DNA of 64,000 nucleotides from SYIM01 sp041182885. Lineage in GTDB: Bacteria; Pseudomonadota; Gammaproteobacteria; Burkholderiales; Burkholderiaceae_E. The stretch lies in assembly GCA_049423065.1 (NCBI GenBank), contig JBMSQB010000001.1, forward strand, positions 1 through 64,000. The letters are read 5' to 3'. Every line of letters starts with the position of its first letter. The first letter of the stretch is position 1. The notes beneath the pieces are model-generated. The model saw only the letters and a list, made by a program, of their open reading frames with translations, made no database searches and was not told the origin of the DNA. The translations under genes and the position numbers were made by a program. This document shows positions 35,131 through 44,211 of the stretch, in pieces.

Positions 35131-36042
35131 CTAGCGACTTGCGCGAGTGACCAGAGCGAGGCCCGCGAAGATGGAGATCATCGCACCCCAGACCCACACG
35201 CTGTGCGCTTCGCCAAAAAACAGCCAGCCCCAGAAAACACCCCAGAGCGTAACCAGAAAGCCGGTTTGACTGAAAAACACCGGGCCCGCCAGTCGCATGA
35301 CTTCGAAAAACAGCAACGCGCCGATCCAGCTGAACGAAGCATGCGCGATCAGGGCCCAGTCGCCGGCGTGCGCGGGCGGAAGCGGCAGATGGAGGCCACG
35401 GAGCAGACCGAACGGAAGCAGGCAGATCAGCGATCCGGCCTGCATTGCACCGGCCAGTGCGATCGAGTCAACTGCCGATGGCCGCTGGCGTGCGATGTAG
35501 ATATTCGAGACCGCATAGGAAAACGGCACCAGCAGGCAAGCGATCACCCAGGGGGTCATCGATGGATCCGGGAGGCTCGCCCGGGGCAGCAGCACCATCA
35601 GTGTCCCGGCCACGCCGAACCCAAGCCCGGCGATTCGAAGGCCCTGCAGCGGTGCCATCCGGAATGCCAGCGCGAGCGCGTAGGTAATGAGAGGCGAGAG
35701 GGTGTTCAGCACCGCTGCAAGCCCCGCCGGGACATGCGCCATCACCAGGACGACCAGCGTATTGGGAATGGCGATTGCCGTGACGCCAGCAATGAGGGCG
35801 TAGCGGGTATGGGGCAGCAGGGAGAGCGGGTTCGTGCCACGCAAGGCGGCGATCAGGAGCAGGGCAGGGGCACCGACCGCGTTCACAAACACCATCCAGG
35901 CAACCGGGTCGACCTGATGCTGCGATCCCATCTTCGCGAGCGAGATCTGCAGACCCCAGACCGCACCCATGATCATCATGTAGCCGATCGCGAGCGGCAG
36001 TTGTTGCGGGGGCGATGGGTGGTGGGGACCTGGATTGGACAT
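35131..36042 (-). CDS. DMT superfamily permease (EamA-type)
   Basis: 303 residues from the ATG at 36042; a longer reading starts at TTG. Ten membrane segments are seen in two halves, each ending with a region typical of EamA domains (for example AVLNTLSPLITYALAL and GPVFFSQTGFLVTLWGVFWG). Such permeases export amino acids, nucleosides or other metabolites. It is first in an operon with the AtzG-like protein and amidase, with 27 bases between, so it may move the amide substrate or its product. Direction and cargo are unknown. Confidence 0.82.
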   Translation of the reverse strand: MSNPGPHHPSPPQQLPLAIGYMMIMGAVWGLQISLAKMGSQHQVDPVAWMVFVNAVGAPALLLIAALRGTNPLSLLPHTRYALIAGVTAIAIPNTLVVLVMAHVPAGLAAVLNTLSPLITYALALAFRMAPLQGLRIAGLGFGVAGTLMVLLPRASLPDPSMTPWVIACLLVPFSYAVSNIYIARQRPSAVDSIALAGAMQAGSLICLLPFGLLRGLHLPLPPAHAGDWALIAHASFSWIGALLFFEVMRLAGPVFFSQTGFLVTLWGVFWGWLFFGEAHSVWVWGAMISIFAGLALVTRASR

Positions 36043-36066
36043 CGGCTCAGTCGGAGGGGGCGACAA

Positions 36067-36084
36067 CCCGCAAATCGATGCGGG
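36067..36084. promoter_or_regulatory. Inverted repeat in the EamA/MmgE divergent region
   Basis: CCCGCA and TGCGGG flank a six-base centre (aatcga) inside the 148-base intergenic region between two divergent genes. It could be an operator for a divergent promoter pair. No regulator gene is linked. Confidence 0.25.
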
Positions 36085-36190
36085 CCCAGCCGAATCCTGC
36101 CACGAACAGGACTTTGGGGACTGTTGCGAATGAAACGCAGGTCCGCAGCCTGAGCGGGCGGTGCAGGCGGCATGGGGTATCTTTCATGCC

Positions 36191-37600
36191 ATGACAGCGC
36201 CCGTTCGTCATTCAGACCAGGTCAGCGCAGACATCGCGTCGCTCGCGAATCCCGACCATCCTGCGCTTTTGTCCTCTCTCGCGCAGTACCAACGGGTGAC
36301 GCGAAGCCCACTTCCGGCGCCGGTTGTTGACGCAGCCAAGCGTGCCATCGTCGACTGGTTTGCTGTGACACTGGCCGGCATGGCCGATCCGCAGACGCGC
36401 TCACTGGCGGCGGTGGCAAGGGGCTGGCAGTCAGGGGGCAGGGCATTCACGCTGGACGGTCACCGGATGGCGCCGGCGCCTGCGGCCCTGATCAACGGCG
36501 CAGCCGCGCACACCCTCGACTTCGATGATTTCCACATCGCCTCGCTGTTGCATCCGGGTGCACCGACTTTCGCCGCTGTGCTTGCGCTCGGGTACGGTCA
36601 CGGTCTAAGCGGTACCCGCATGCTCGCCGCATTTGCCGCAGGCTATGAAGTGGGCGCGCGACTGGGCCTTGAGGGTGTCGGCGAGCGGTTGGCCGCCCGC
36701 GGCTGGCATCCAACGTCAATACTTGGGCACTTTTCGGCAGTGGCTGGCGCGGCGGCTGTCCTTGAACTCGATCCAAAGCAATTCGCATCGGCGATCGGTC
36801 TTGCGGCGGCGCAGGCCGGTGGATTGATGTCGCTAGCCGGATCGTTCGCAAAGCCGGTCGCGGTCGGCAAAGCTGCAATGAACGGGGTGCTCGCGGCCGA
36901 GATGGCTGCGGCCGGCATCGCCGCCCCGGACGGCCTCCTTGACGATCCAGTCCGAGGCTTGTTCGGCACCCTTTTGCAGGAGCCACGCGCGGCAGTGGCG
37001 AGCCTCGATGCCAACTGGCTCACGCTGGAAAATACCTACAAGCCCTATCCCAGTTGTCAGTTGACGCACGCGGCCCACGAGGCGGCGCTGGAGGCGGGCC
37101 GTTCCCGCAGAGACCGAATGCCTGACGCCGTGGTGCTCACGGTTCATCCGCTTGCGCCGGTGATTGCATGCCATCAATCCCCTGAAACCGTACTCGAGGC
37201 CCGCTTCAGCCTGCCCTACAACGTGGCGATCGGATTGCAGGGGCGGCGCGCAGTGCTGGCGGAGTTTTCCGATCAGGGATTGGCGGATGCCGCGCGGCAA
37301 GCGTTGGCCAGCCGGGTCAGGGTGACAACCGATCCCGGGGTGGCCCGCTGGGCGGCCCGATTGCATGTGGAATACCCGGACGGAACGACGTCTGGCGTCG
37401 ACGTCCCTGCGGCGCTTGGCAGTCTTGACCGACCGATGGAGTGGACCGATCTCGACAAGAAATTCATGGATACGGTGGGACCCCTCATGCGCGCCGAGGC
37501 TCCCCGACTGCTCGACGCCTTGAAGCGGTTTGACTCGGTCGGTGCACCCGATGAGGTGGCAGCGCTGATCAGCGGGACAGTGGTTCGAAATGAACGCTGA
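36191..37600 (+). CDS. MmgE/PrpD family protein
   Basis: 469 residues from the ATG at 36191. The MmgE/PrpD family includes 2-methylcitrate dehydratase, itaconate-type decarboxylases and a large set of uncharacterised members. Family features include AKRAIVDWFAVTLAGM near the start, INGAAAHTLDFDDFH in the middle of the N-terminal half and KPYPSCQLTHAAHEAALE in the C-terminal half. Without PrpC or PrpB nearby, methylcitrate activity is not indicated. It is followed by a Bug protein and a racemase-family protein on the same strand. The substrate is probably a dicarboxylate or tricarboxylate. Confidence 0.87.
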   Translation: MTAPVRHSDQVSADIASLANPDHPALLSSLAQYQRVTRSPLPAPVVDAAKRAIVDWFAVTLAGMADPQTRSLAAVARGWQSGGRAFTLDGHRMAPAPAALINGAAAHTLDFDDFHIASLLHPGAPTFAAVLALGYGHGLSGTRMLAAFAAGYEVGARLGLEGVGERLAARGWHPTSILGHFSAVAGAAAVLELDPKQFASAIGLAAAQAGGLMSLAGSFAKPVAVGKAAMNGVLAAEMAAAGIAAPDGLLDDPVRGLFGTLLQEPRAAVASLDANWLTLENTYKPYPSCQLTHAAHEAALEAGRSRRDRMPDAVVLTVHPLAPVIACHQSPETVLEARFSLPYNVAIGLQGRRAVLAEFSDQGLADAARQALASRVRVTTDPGVARWAARLHVEYPDGTTSGVDVPAALGSLDRPMEWTDLDKKFMDTVGPLMRAEAPRLLDALKRFDSVGAPDEVAALISGTVVRNER

Positions 37601-37666
37601 GATTCCATCCCCACCCGCCTTCCGTTACGCTTGACGGTCGCGGTGCATTCACCACGGAGACTCACG

Positions 37667-38650
37667 ATGATTCGGTTCAATCGCAAGGCGTTGCTCGCGG
37701 GGGGCGCCCTGATCACGTTGCTTCTCAACTCGGCGATGGCCCTTGCGCAGGGCTGGCCCAATCGACCGCTCCGCATGGTGATTCCTTATCCTGCGGGCGG
37801 AAGTGTCGATCTGTCGGGCCGTCGGCTGATCGAGGATCTGTCTGCGGAGCTGGGTCAGGCGGTGACCGTCGATAACCGCAGTGGGGCCAATGGCATCATC
37901 GGAACCGATCTGGTCGCCAAGTCGCCGCCCGATGGCTACACCTTCCTGGTGAGCACGCTATCTGCGCACGCGGGCAATCCCTTCGTGGTCAAGTCCCTGC
38001 CCTTTCACCCGCTCAACGACTTCGCGCCGGTCACGGTGATCAACACGGTGCCGCAGGTGCTGGTGGCCCACCCGGACTTCCCTGCGCTCACCATTGCCGC
38101 CCTGATCCGTGCAGCCCGCGAGCAGCCGGGACGCATCACCTACGCCTCCTTCGGCACCGGGGGCATGGCGCATCTCGCAATGGTTCAACTCGAGCTTCGC
38201 GGCGACGTCCGGCTGTCTCATGTGCCCTACAAGGGTGGCGCCCCCGCGCTTGCCGATGTCATGGGCGGACATGTGCCGCTTTATTTTTCGGGTGTGAATT
38301 CGGTCCTGCCGCACCTCAAGAACGGAAAGCTGAAGGCGGTGGCGGTGACCAGTCTGGGACGCCTGAGCGCGCTTCCCGACGTTCCCGCCATTGCCGAAAC
38401 CTACCCCGGCTTCGAAGCCGGCGTCACCCCTGCGGTGTGGCTGCCGGCCCGTACGCCGCCCGAGATCATCGAACGGCTCCACGCCGCCATCGTCAAGGTC
38501 ATCCGTACGCCCAGGTTTCTCCAGGCCGCGGAGCGTGCGGGCGAGGGCGGGCCGGTCGGCAACCGGCCCGAGGAGATGGCTGAAGTCGTTCGAAAGGATC
38601 TGGAGCGATACGCCGTTCTGATCAAGGCGGCCGGCATCCGGCCGGAATGA
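37667..38650 (+). CDS. Bug/TctC-family periplasmic solute-binding protein
   Basis: 327 residues from the ATG at 37667, preceded by a ggaga site. The signal peptide ends near ALAQG. The family blocks WPNRPLRMVIPYPAGG, DNRSGANG and SHVPYKGG are complete. Between MmgE/PrpD and a racemase-family gene, it is the likely capture protein for the acid they process. As with the other copies here, no TctAB membrane genes are linked. Confidence 0.92.
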   Translation: MIRFNRKALLAGGALITLLLNSAMALAQGWPNRPLRMVIPYPAGGSVDLSGRRLIEDLSAELGQAVTVDNRSGANGIIGTDLVAKSPPDGYTFLVSTLSAHAGNPFVVKSLPFHPLNDFAPVTVINTVPQVLVAHPDFPALTIAALIRAAREQPGRITYASFGTGGMAHLAMVQLELRGDVRLSHVPYKGGAPALADVMGGHVPLYFSGVNSVLPHLKNGKLKAVAVTSLGRLSALPDVPAIAETYPGFEAGVTPAVWLPARTPPEIIERLHAAIVKVIRTPRFLQAAERAGEGGPVGNRPEEMAEVVRKDLERYAVLIKAAGIRPE

Positions 38651-38679
38651 GCCTGCACATGCAACCAGGAGATCAAGCC

Positions 38680-39435
38680 ATGCAAAGAGTCGTCAAACAG
38701 CAACGGGTCGGGCTGCTGGTGCCTTCGTCCAATTCCACGCAGGAGCCTGAATTCGCGGCGACCCTGCCCGCCAGCGTGTCGCTGCATGTGACCCGCCTGG
38801 GTCTGGCGAGCGTGGATCCCGATTCAACGCTCAAGATCGTGGCCGAGCTGGAAAAAGAAGCGCGCAAGCTTGCCGATGCTGATGTGGATGTCATTCTGCT
38901 GGCTGCCACTGCGCCCTCCACCCGCATGGGCAAGGGGTATGACGCGCAACTGATTCAGCGCATTCATGATGCAACGGGCCGCCGGGCCACGACCGCGGCA
39001 ACCGCCATGATCGCCGCCATGGGCGCCTATCAGGCTCGCAAGGTGGCGCTGGCCGGTCCCTGGTCGTCGCAGACCAACCAGCAGGTGACCGACTTTCTGC
39101 ATTCGCACGGCATCGAGGTGGTGTCCCAGGTGGCTGCTGAGGTCACACGCAACAACGACATCGGTCGTATGCCGCCCGAGTCGGCCATTGAGCTGGGCCT
39201 GAAGGCAGATCGGCCGGATGCCGACGTGCTGTTTCTCGCCTGCGGTAACTGGTGGACCGTTCCCGTCATCGAGGCGCTAGAGGCCCGGGTTGGCAAACCG
39301 GTTCTCACCACCAACAATGTGGCCATCTGGCAGGTGCTCAGCATGCTGGGTGGTCACCGCAGCGTGCCGGGCTTTGGTCAGCTCTTGAGGGAAATGCCCG
39401 CCGCACCCGGTGCGTCGGCCGAGAAGGCCGCCTGA
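38680..39435 (+). CDS. Maleate isomerase / arylmalonate decarboxylase-like protein (Asp/Glu racemase family)
   Basis: 251 residues from the ATG at 38680, where aggag lies just upstream. The family uses two cysteines in maleate isomerase (about 76 and 194), but arylmalonate decarboxylase keeps only the second. Here the first site reads ILLAATAPST, with no cysteine, while the second, LFLACGNWWT, keeps Cys. The opening VGLLVPSSNSTQEPEF is the usual one for this group. This pattern favours a decarboxylase-type or otherwise single-Cys enzyme over racemization or isomerization. It is co-directional with the Bug and MmgE/PrpD genes. Confidence 0.8.
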   Translation: MQRVVKQQRVGLLVPSSNSTQEPEFAATLPASVSLHVTRLGLASVDPDSTLKIVAELEKEARKLADADVDVILLAATAPSTRMGKGYDAQLIQRIHDATGRRATTAATAMIAAMGAYQARKVALAGPWSSQTNQQVTDFLHSHGIEVVSQVAAEVTRNNDIGRMPPESAIELGLKADRPDADVLFLACGNWWTVPVIEALEARVGKPVLTTNNVAIWQVLSMLGGHRSVPGFGQLLREMPAAPGASAEKAA

Positions 39436-39522
39436 GGCGTATGCAGGCGCCGGGTTTTCAGGGTCGGGTGTCTTTCCATCATTAAACTCTGTTCACTATT
39501 CGGTTGAGTTCAGGAATTCAAA

Positions 39523-41289
39523 ATGACGATGGTGGTTGAAGAATCGCTTCAGAATATCGCCGCATCGCGATGGCTCGAATCCTTTGCGGCGGCGCTTGCG
39601 GGGGGAAATCGTCATGCGCTGACGGCGCTGTTTCATGCCGATTCGCACTGGCGAGACATGGTGACCTTCACCGGTCGGATCGCCACCCTGAGTGGCGGGG
39701 CAGAGATCGCCAGCGCGTTGGCAACGGCAAGTCGGGCGAGCCAGACCCGTGCGTTTGCCATCGATCCGCAACGCTCGGCGCCAGCGCAGGTCTTGCGGGC
39801 TGGCTACACCGTGCTGGAAGTGTTCTTCAAGTTTGAGACGGCCACCTCGCGCGCACGCGGCATCGTTCGGCTTGATCCCGCCACGCTGGAGGGCGATGCA
39901 CCCAAGGCCTGGACGCTCTTTACCGAGGTCGATGAATTCAAGGGCTACGAGGAAACGGTTGGGCGCAGGCGGCCCAAGGGGGAAGTCTACTCGCGTGATT
40001 TCAGCGGACCGAACTGGCTTGACCGGCGGGTGCTGTCGTCGCGCTATGAAGATCGTGATCCGACCGTGCTCGTGGTGGGTGGGGGGCAGGCTGGACTGTC
40101 GATTGCTGCCCGACTTCGCCAGCTCGAGGTGGACGCACTGGTGATCGACCGGCTGGGCCGTATCGGGGACAACTGGCGGCTGCGTTATCACGCGCTCACC
40201 CTGCACAACCAGGTGTATGCGAATCACCTGCCCTACATGCCTTTTCCACCCAACTTTCCCACCTACCTTCCCAAGGACAAGCTCGCCAGCTGGTTCGAAG
40301 CCTATGTTGACTCGATGGAAATCAACTACTGGACTCGCACCGAGTTTCTGGGCGCAGAGCGTGATGAAGCCAACGACTGCTGGGTGGCGCGCATTCGGCG
40401 CGATGGTGTCGAACGCACGCTGCGTCCCCGTCATCTCATCATGGCCACCGGCGCGAGCGACACCCCCCAGCTGCCCGATATCAAGGGCCTGAGCGATTTT
40501 CGTGGCCTCGCGGTTCACTCCAGCCGCTACGAAGACCCGACGCCCTGGAAGGGTCGACATGCGGTGGTGATTGGAACCGGTACCAGTGCCCACGACATTG
40601 CCCAGGACCTGTACTCAAACGGGGTATCGGTCACCATGGTGCAGCGAAGCCCCACCTTGATTGTGAGTGTCGAGCCCGCCGGCCAGTTGCCCTACACGCT
40701 CTATCACGAAGGGCGCTCGCTCGATGAGTGCGACCAGGTCGCAGCATCGATGCCGCTCGCCTGGTTTGAAAAGCTTCACCGGATGCTTGCTGTGCAGGCC
40801 CGCGAACTCGACCGCGATCTCATCGATGCGTTGAAGCGAGTCGGATTCCAGATCAACGAGGAAGATGAAACCGGCTGGCAGTTCATGTACCTGAACCGCG
40901 GCGGCGGCTATTACTTCAACGTAGGCTGCTCAAACCTGATTGCCGAAGGGAAAATTCCGCTGCGTCAGTACGCCGACATCGAGCGGGTGGTGCCCGAGGG
41001 CATTCAATTCCGCGACGGTCTCCTGCCTGCCGACCTGATCGTATGCGCCACGGGCTATCTGGGCCCGGAGCATGTGGTGGGACAGTTGTTTGGCGCCGAC
41101 GTCGCTGCCCGTGTTGGGCGCGTCTGGGGCATCAACCCGCAAACTCAGGAGTTGAACTCGGTCTTCAACCGGACCGGGCAACGGGGTCTCTGGTTCATCG
41201 CGGGCAGCTTTGCGCAGTGCCGCATCATGTCGAAGTATCTGGCCCTGCAGGTGAAGGCGACCGAAGCCGGGATCGCCGCCAGCCTCTGA
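39523..41289 (+). CDS. Flavin-dependent monooxygenase (class B, FMO/BVMO-like) with an N-terminal SnoaL/NTF2-like region
   Basis: 588 residues. Residues 1-150 look like a SnoaL/NTF2-type fold (DSHWRDMVTFTG, FKFETATSRARG). From 181 on is a two-dinucleotide-fold monooxygenase: FAD motif VVGGGQAG at 184-191, the FMO signature FRGLAVHSSRY at 326-336 (F-x-G-x3-H-x3-Y) and the NADPH motif GTGTSAHD at 351-358. The reaction is NADPH- and O2-dependent oxygenation of a soft nucleophile or ketone. A weak agga site precedes the ATG. The N-terminal region may be a binding domain that sets specificity. The target is unknown. Confidence 0.85.
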   Translation: MTMVVEESLQNIAASRWLESFAAALAGGNRHALTALFHADSHWRDMVTFTGRIATLSGGAEIASALATASRASQTRAFAIDPQRSAPAQVLRAGYTVLEVFFKFETATSRARGIVRLDPATLEGDAPKAWTLFTEVDEFKGYEETVGRRRPKGEVYSRDFSGPNWLDRRVLSSRYEDRDPTVLVVGGGQAGLSIAARLRQLEVDALVIDRLGRIGDNWRLRYHALTLHNQVYANHLPYMPFPPNFPTYLPKDKLASWFEAYVDSMEINYWTRTEFLGAERDEANDCWVARIRRDGVERTLRPRHLIMATGASDTPQLPDIKGLSDFRGLAVHSSRYEDPTPWKGRHAVVIGTGTSAHDIAQDLYSNGVSVTMVQRSPTLIVSVEPAGQLPYTLYHEGRSLDECDQVAASMPLAWFEKLHRMLAVQARELDRDLIDALKRVGFQINEEDETGWQFMYLNRGGGYYFNVGCSNLIAEGKIPLRQYADIERVVPEGIQFRDGLLPADLIVCATGYLGPEHVVGQLFGADVAARVGRVWGINPQTQELNSVFNRTGQRGLWFIAGSFAQCRIMSKYLALQVKATEAGIAASL

Positions 41290-41294
41290 CCGCT

Positions 41295-42350
41295 TCAGCC
41301 CGCGGCGCCCGGCGCGGGCGGGCTGCCGATTTTGCCAAGCACCACGTCTTCATACATGTGGAGGGCGGGCAGCCCGCCTGTGTGCATGAACAGCACGCGC
41401 TCACCGGGTTTGAGTTGTCCCTGGCGGGCAAGCCCGATCAGCCCTGCCATGACCTTGCCGGTGTAGACAGGGTCGAGCAGAATCGCTTCGGTGCGCGCGA
41501 GCAACTGCACCGCCTCGACCATGGCCGAGTTGGGCAGCGAATATTTTGGCTGCCACCATCCGCCCACACAGCGAACTGCGCTGGCCTGAACGGTGAGGGG
41601 GATGCCAAGCAGATCGAGCACCGACTGCGCTTCACGCTGCACCAGCGGAACCTGATCGACCGGGTCGCGGCTCACGCCAATGCCGATCAACGGGTTCGAA
41701 AGATGGCAACCGAGAAATCCAGCCAGCATGCCGCCGTGCGTGCCTGAACTGCCCGACCCGACCACCACATGGTCGGGCGACCAGCCCAGGTCAAACCATT
41801 GCTGCTGCATCTCCTGGACACAGGCCACATAGCCCAGTCCGCCGATGGCGTTGGAACCACCACCCGGAATGATGTAGCCCCGACGCCCCTGCGCAGCGAG
41901 TTGTGCCGCGACAGCTTCCATGGCCGGGCCCATGGGCGTTCCGGCCGGGACCACCACGATATCTTCCACGCCCATCAGCCGATAGAGGAAATGATTGCCG
42001 CTTGCGGTGTCGGAGTAGGTGCCCGGCACCCGTTCCTCGATCACAAATCGGCAGGCGAGGCCTTCACGAGCTGCCGCCGCCAGCGTGATGCGACAGTGAT
42101 TCGATTGCGGAGCACCGCAGGTGATGAGGGTGTCGGCGCCACGAGCAAGGGCATCGGCCACCAGGAATTCGAGCTTGCGGGTTTTGTTGCCACCTGGAAA
42201 GAGCCCGAGCATGTCATCGCGCTTGACCCAGACCTCTGGTCCGCGTCCGCCCGGGCAGGTGGCTGCGAGCGCGGCGCTGAATCGCGGGAGGGGTTCGATA
42301 GCGGTAGGACCCGCGGTGTAGCGTCGGCGAGGAAAGCGGGAGAGATCCAT
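41295..42350 (-). CDS. PLP-dependent D-cysteine desulfhydrase / ACC deaminase-like enzyme
   Basis: 351 residues from the ATG at 42350; a GTG lies four codons upstream. The fold is tryptophan synthase beta-like. The PLP lysine is in the family block FPGGNKTRKLEF, at about residue 56. A catalytic-type serine follows in APQSNHCR, and GSGSSGTHGG binds the PLP phosphate. This branch contains D-cysteine desulfhydrase, ACC deaminase and L-cysteate sulfo-lyase (CuyA). It is the last gene of a cupin-TRAP operon, so it probably degrades what the TRAP system imports. Confidence 0.84.
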   Translation of the reverse strand: MDLSRFPRRRYTAGPTAIEPLPRFSAALAATCPGGRGPEVWVKRDDMLGLFPGGNKTRKLEFLVADALARGADTLITCGAPQSNHCRITLAAAAREGLACRFVIEERVPGTYSDTASGNHFLYRLMGVEDIVVVPAGTPMGPAMEAVAAQLAAQGRRGYIIPGGGSNAIGGLGYVACVQEMQQQWFDLGWSPDHVVVGSGSSGTHGGMLAGFLGCHLSNPLIGIGVSRDPVDQVPLVQREAQSVLDLLGIPLTVQASAVRCVGGWWQPKYSLPNSAMVEAVQLLARTEAILLDPVYTGKVMAGLIGLARQGQLKPGERVLFMHTGGLPALHMYEDVVLGKIGSPPAPGAAG

Positions 42351-42370
42351 AAGCTGTCTCACTGCAGTCG

Positions 42371-43669
42371 TCAGAACAGGATCCGGGGAAGCAGGGTCGC
42401 CATCTGGGGAAACGCAACCAGCAGCACCACAAAGACCAGCATGATCGCGAAGAAGGGAAGCGCAGCCCGCGAGACAAAGCCGAGATCACGACCCGACATC
42501 ATCTGCATGATGAAAAGGTTGAGCCCTACCGGAGGGGTGACCATGGACATTTCCACCATCAGCACCATGAATACACCGAACCAGATCAGGTCGATGCCGG
42601 CCGCCTGCACCGTGGGCAGCAGGAGCGAACTTGCCAGCACCACGATCGATACGCCATCGAGGAAGCAGCCCAGAATGGCAAACAGTATTGTGAGTGTCAG
42701 CAGCAGGCCGTTTGGCGAGAGTGCAAACGAATCGATGAACTTCGCGATTTCATGTGGCAGGCCGGTGAAGTCGACTGCTGCCGACAGAAACATCGACCCC
42801 ATGATGATGAAGGCGATCATGCAGGAGGTTCGGACGGCCTCGCGAATGCTCTCGATGAATGTGGTCCAGCTGAGCGTGCCGGAGACGGCTGAAAGAATGA
42901 GCGCACCCGCCACGCCCAGCGCCGCCGATTCTGTGGGCGTGGCAATGCCTGTATAGATGGAGCCGATCACCAGCGCGATGAGCAGCACCACCGGAATCAG
43001 ATGTCGGCTGCTTCTCAGCTTCTCGATAAATTTTGAGCCGGGTTCGGCGGGCGGCATCTGACTTGAATGGGTGAGCGCCCAGACCATCAGATAGCCCATG
43101 AAGAGCAGCATGAGCACAAGGCCCGGGACGATGCCCGCGGCAAACAGCTTGGCAATGGAGACCTCGGCCGACACGCCATACACGATGAACGTAATGGACG
43201 GCGGGATCATGATGCCCAGCGTGCCGGCGCTGGTGAGGGCGCCCATGCTGACGCTTGCCGGGTAACCGCGCCGCTGGAGTTCGGGCAACGAGATGCGTCC
43301 GATGGTGGCCATGGTGGCGGCAGACGATCCGCAGGCGGCCGCGAAGATGCCGCAGCCCAGTACGTTCACATGCAGCAATCGGCCGGGCAGCCAGCCCAGC
43401 CAGGGTGCCAGTCCGCGAAACATTTCGTCGCTCAGGCGGCTGCGAAAAAGGATTTCGCCCATCCAGATGAAAACCGGCAGCGCAGTGAGGGTCCAGCTTG
43501 CGCTGCTGCCCCAGATGGTGGTGGCCATGATGCTGCCGGCCGGTGAAGTGGTGCCAGCGAAAAAAACGAAGAGACCGGTTCCCAGGAGCGCCACGGCGAT
43601 CCAAAGCCCGCTGCCCAGCATCAGGAGCAGAACCAGCAGTACGAGCGTGGCGAAATGCCCCGGATCCAT
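42371..43669 (-). CDS. dctM: TRAP transporter large permease DctM
   Basis: 432 residues, full length, with about 12 membrane segments. The signatures SSAATMATIGRISLPEL, IMIPPSITFIVYGVSAE and MVTPPVGLNLFIMQ are in place. It lies five bases after DctQ and belongs to the second TRAP system of the window. It carries its cargo across the inner membrane with a proton or sodium gradient. Confidence 0.93.
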   Translation of the reverse strand: MDPGHFATLVLLVLLLMLGSGLWIAVALLGTGLFVFFAGTTSPAGSIMATTIWGSSASWTLTALPVFIWMGEILFRSRLSDEMFRGLAPWLGWLPGRLLHVNVLGCGIFAAACGSSAATMATIGRISLPELQRRGYPASVSMGALTSAGTLGIMIPPSITFIVYGVSAEVSIAKLFAAGIVPGLVLMLLFMGYLMVWALTHSSQMPPAEPGSKFIEKLRSSRHLIPVVLLIALVIGSIYTGIATPTESAALGVAGALILSAVSGTLSWTTFIESIREAVRTSCMIAFIIMGSMFLSAAVDFTGLPHEIAKFIDSFALSPNGLLLTLTILFAILGCFLDGVSIVVLASSLLLPTVQAAGIDLIWFGVFMVLMVEMSMVTPPVGLNLFIMQMMSGRDLGFVSRAALPFFAIMLVFVVLLVAFPQMATLLPRILF

Positions 43670-43674
43670 GGCGC

Positions 43675-44187
43675 TCAGACCGCAGACGGCTGATCGCCGC
43701 CGCGGGGGTACAGCGTGGTTTCATCGATCAGATGACACACCAGGCTATCGACCAGACTGACCCAGAGCGCCAGCACCCCCAGCGCCATCCAGAGCTGAGG
43801 GATCCAGAGCGGAATGGCGACTACGCCCTGTCCCATTTCATTGAACTGCCAGGAGTCCCAGACCATGGCGCAGGTCCACCAGCAGAAGTAACCGCTGATG
43901 AGGCTTGCGATCGCCAGACAGCCCCGCTCGACCCAGCGTTGCGCCGCCGGAGGCAGTCGGTCAAGCAGGAGCGCCACCCGGATATGGCCGCCGGTATTGA
44001 GCGTGTAGGCGAGCCCGAGGAACGACGATGCGGCCATGGAATAGCCGGCGATTTCAGCCGTCCAGGACACCACCACGCCGGCCGCACGTGCGCCAATCTG
44101 AAGCAGGACGCAGGCCACGATACCCACCAGCGCGAGGCCGGACAGGACACCACACCCGGTGTAAAAACCGTTCAGCAGTCTGCGCAC
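43675..44187 (-). CDS. dctQ: TRAP transporter small permease DctQ
   Basis: 170 residues with four membrane segments and the family's VVSWTAEIAGYSMAASSFLGLAY-like region (first half). It starts with GTG at 44187, 24 bases after DctP. It has the expected length and position between DctP and DctM, so the call is secure although DctQ proteins vary widely in sequence. Confidence 0.88.
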   Translation of the reverse strand: MRRLLNGFYTGCGVLSGLALVGIVACVLLQIGARAAGVVVSWTAEIAGYSMAASSFLGLAYTLNTGGHIRVALLLDRLPPAAQRWVERGCLAIASLISGYFCWWTCAMVWDSWQFNEMGQGVVAIPLWIPQLWMALGVLALWVSLVDSLVCHLIDETTLYPRGGDQPSAV

Positions 44188-44211
44188 GAGGCAACGACCT
44201 GCCAGACCGAT

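Noticed and set aside
39496..40593. A 365-codon minus-strand frame inside the monooxygenase gene
   Set aside because: It is a shadow of the FAD and NADPH motifs on the plus strand; it has no family features.
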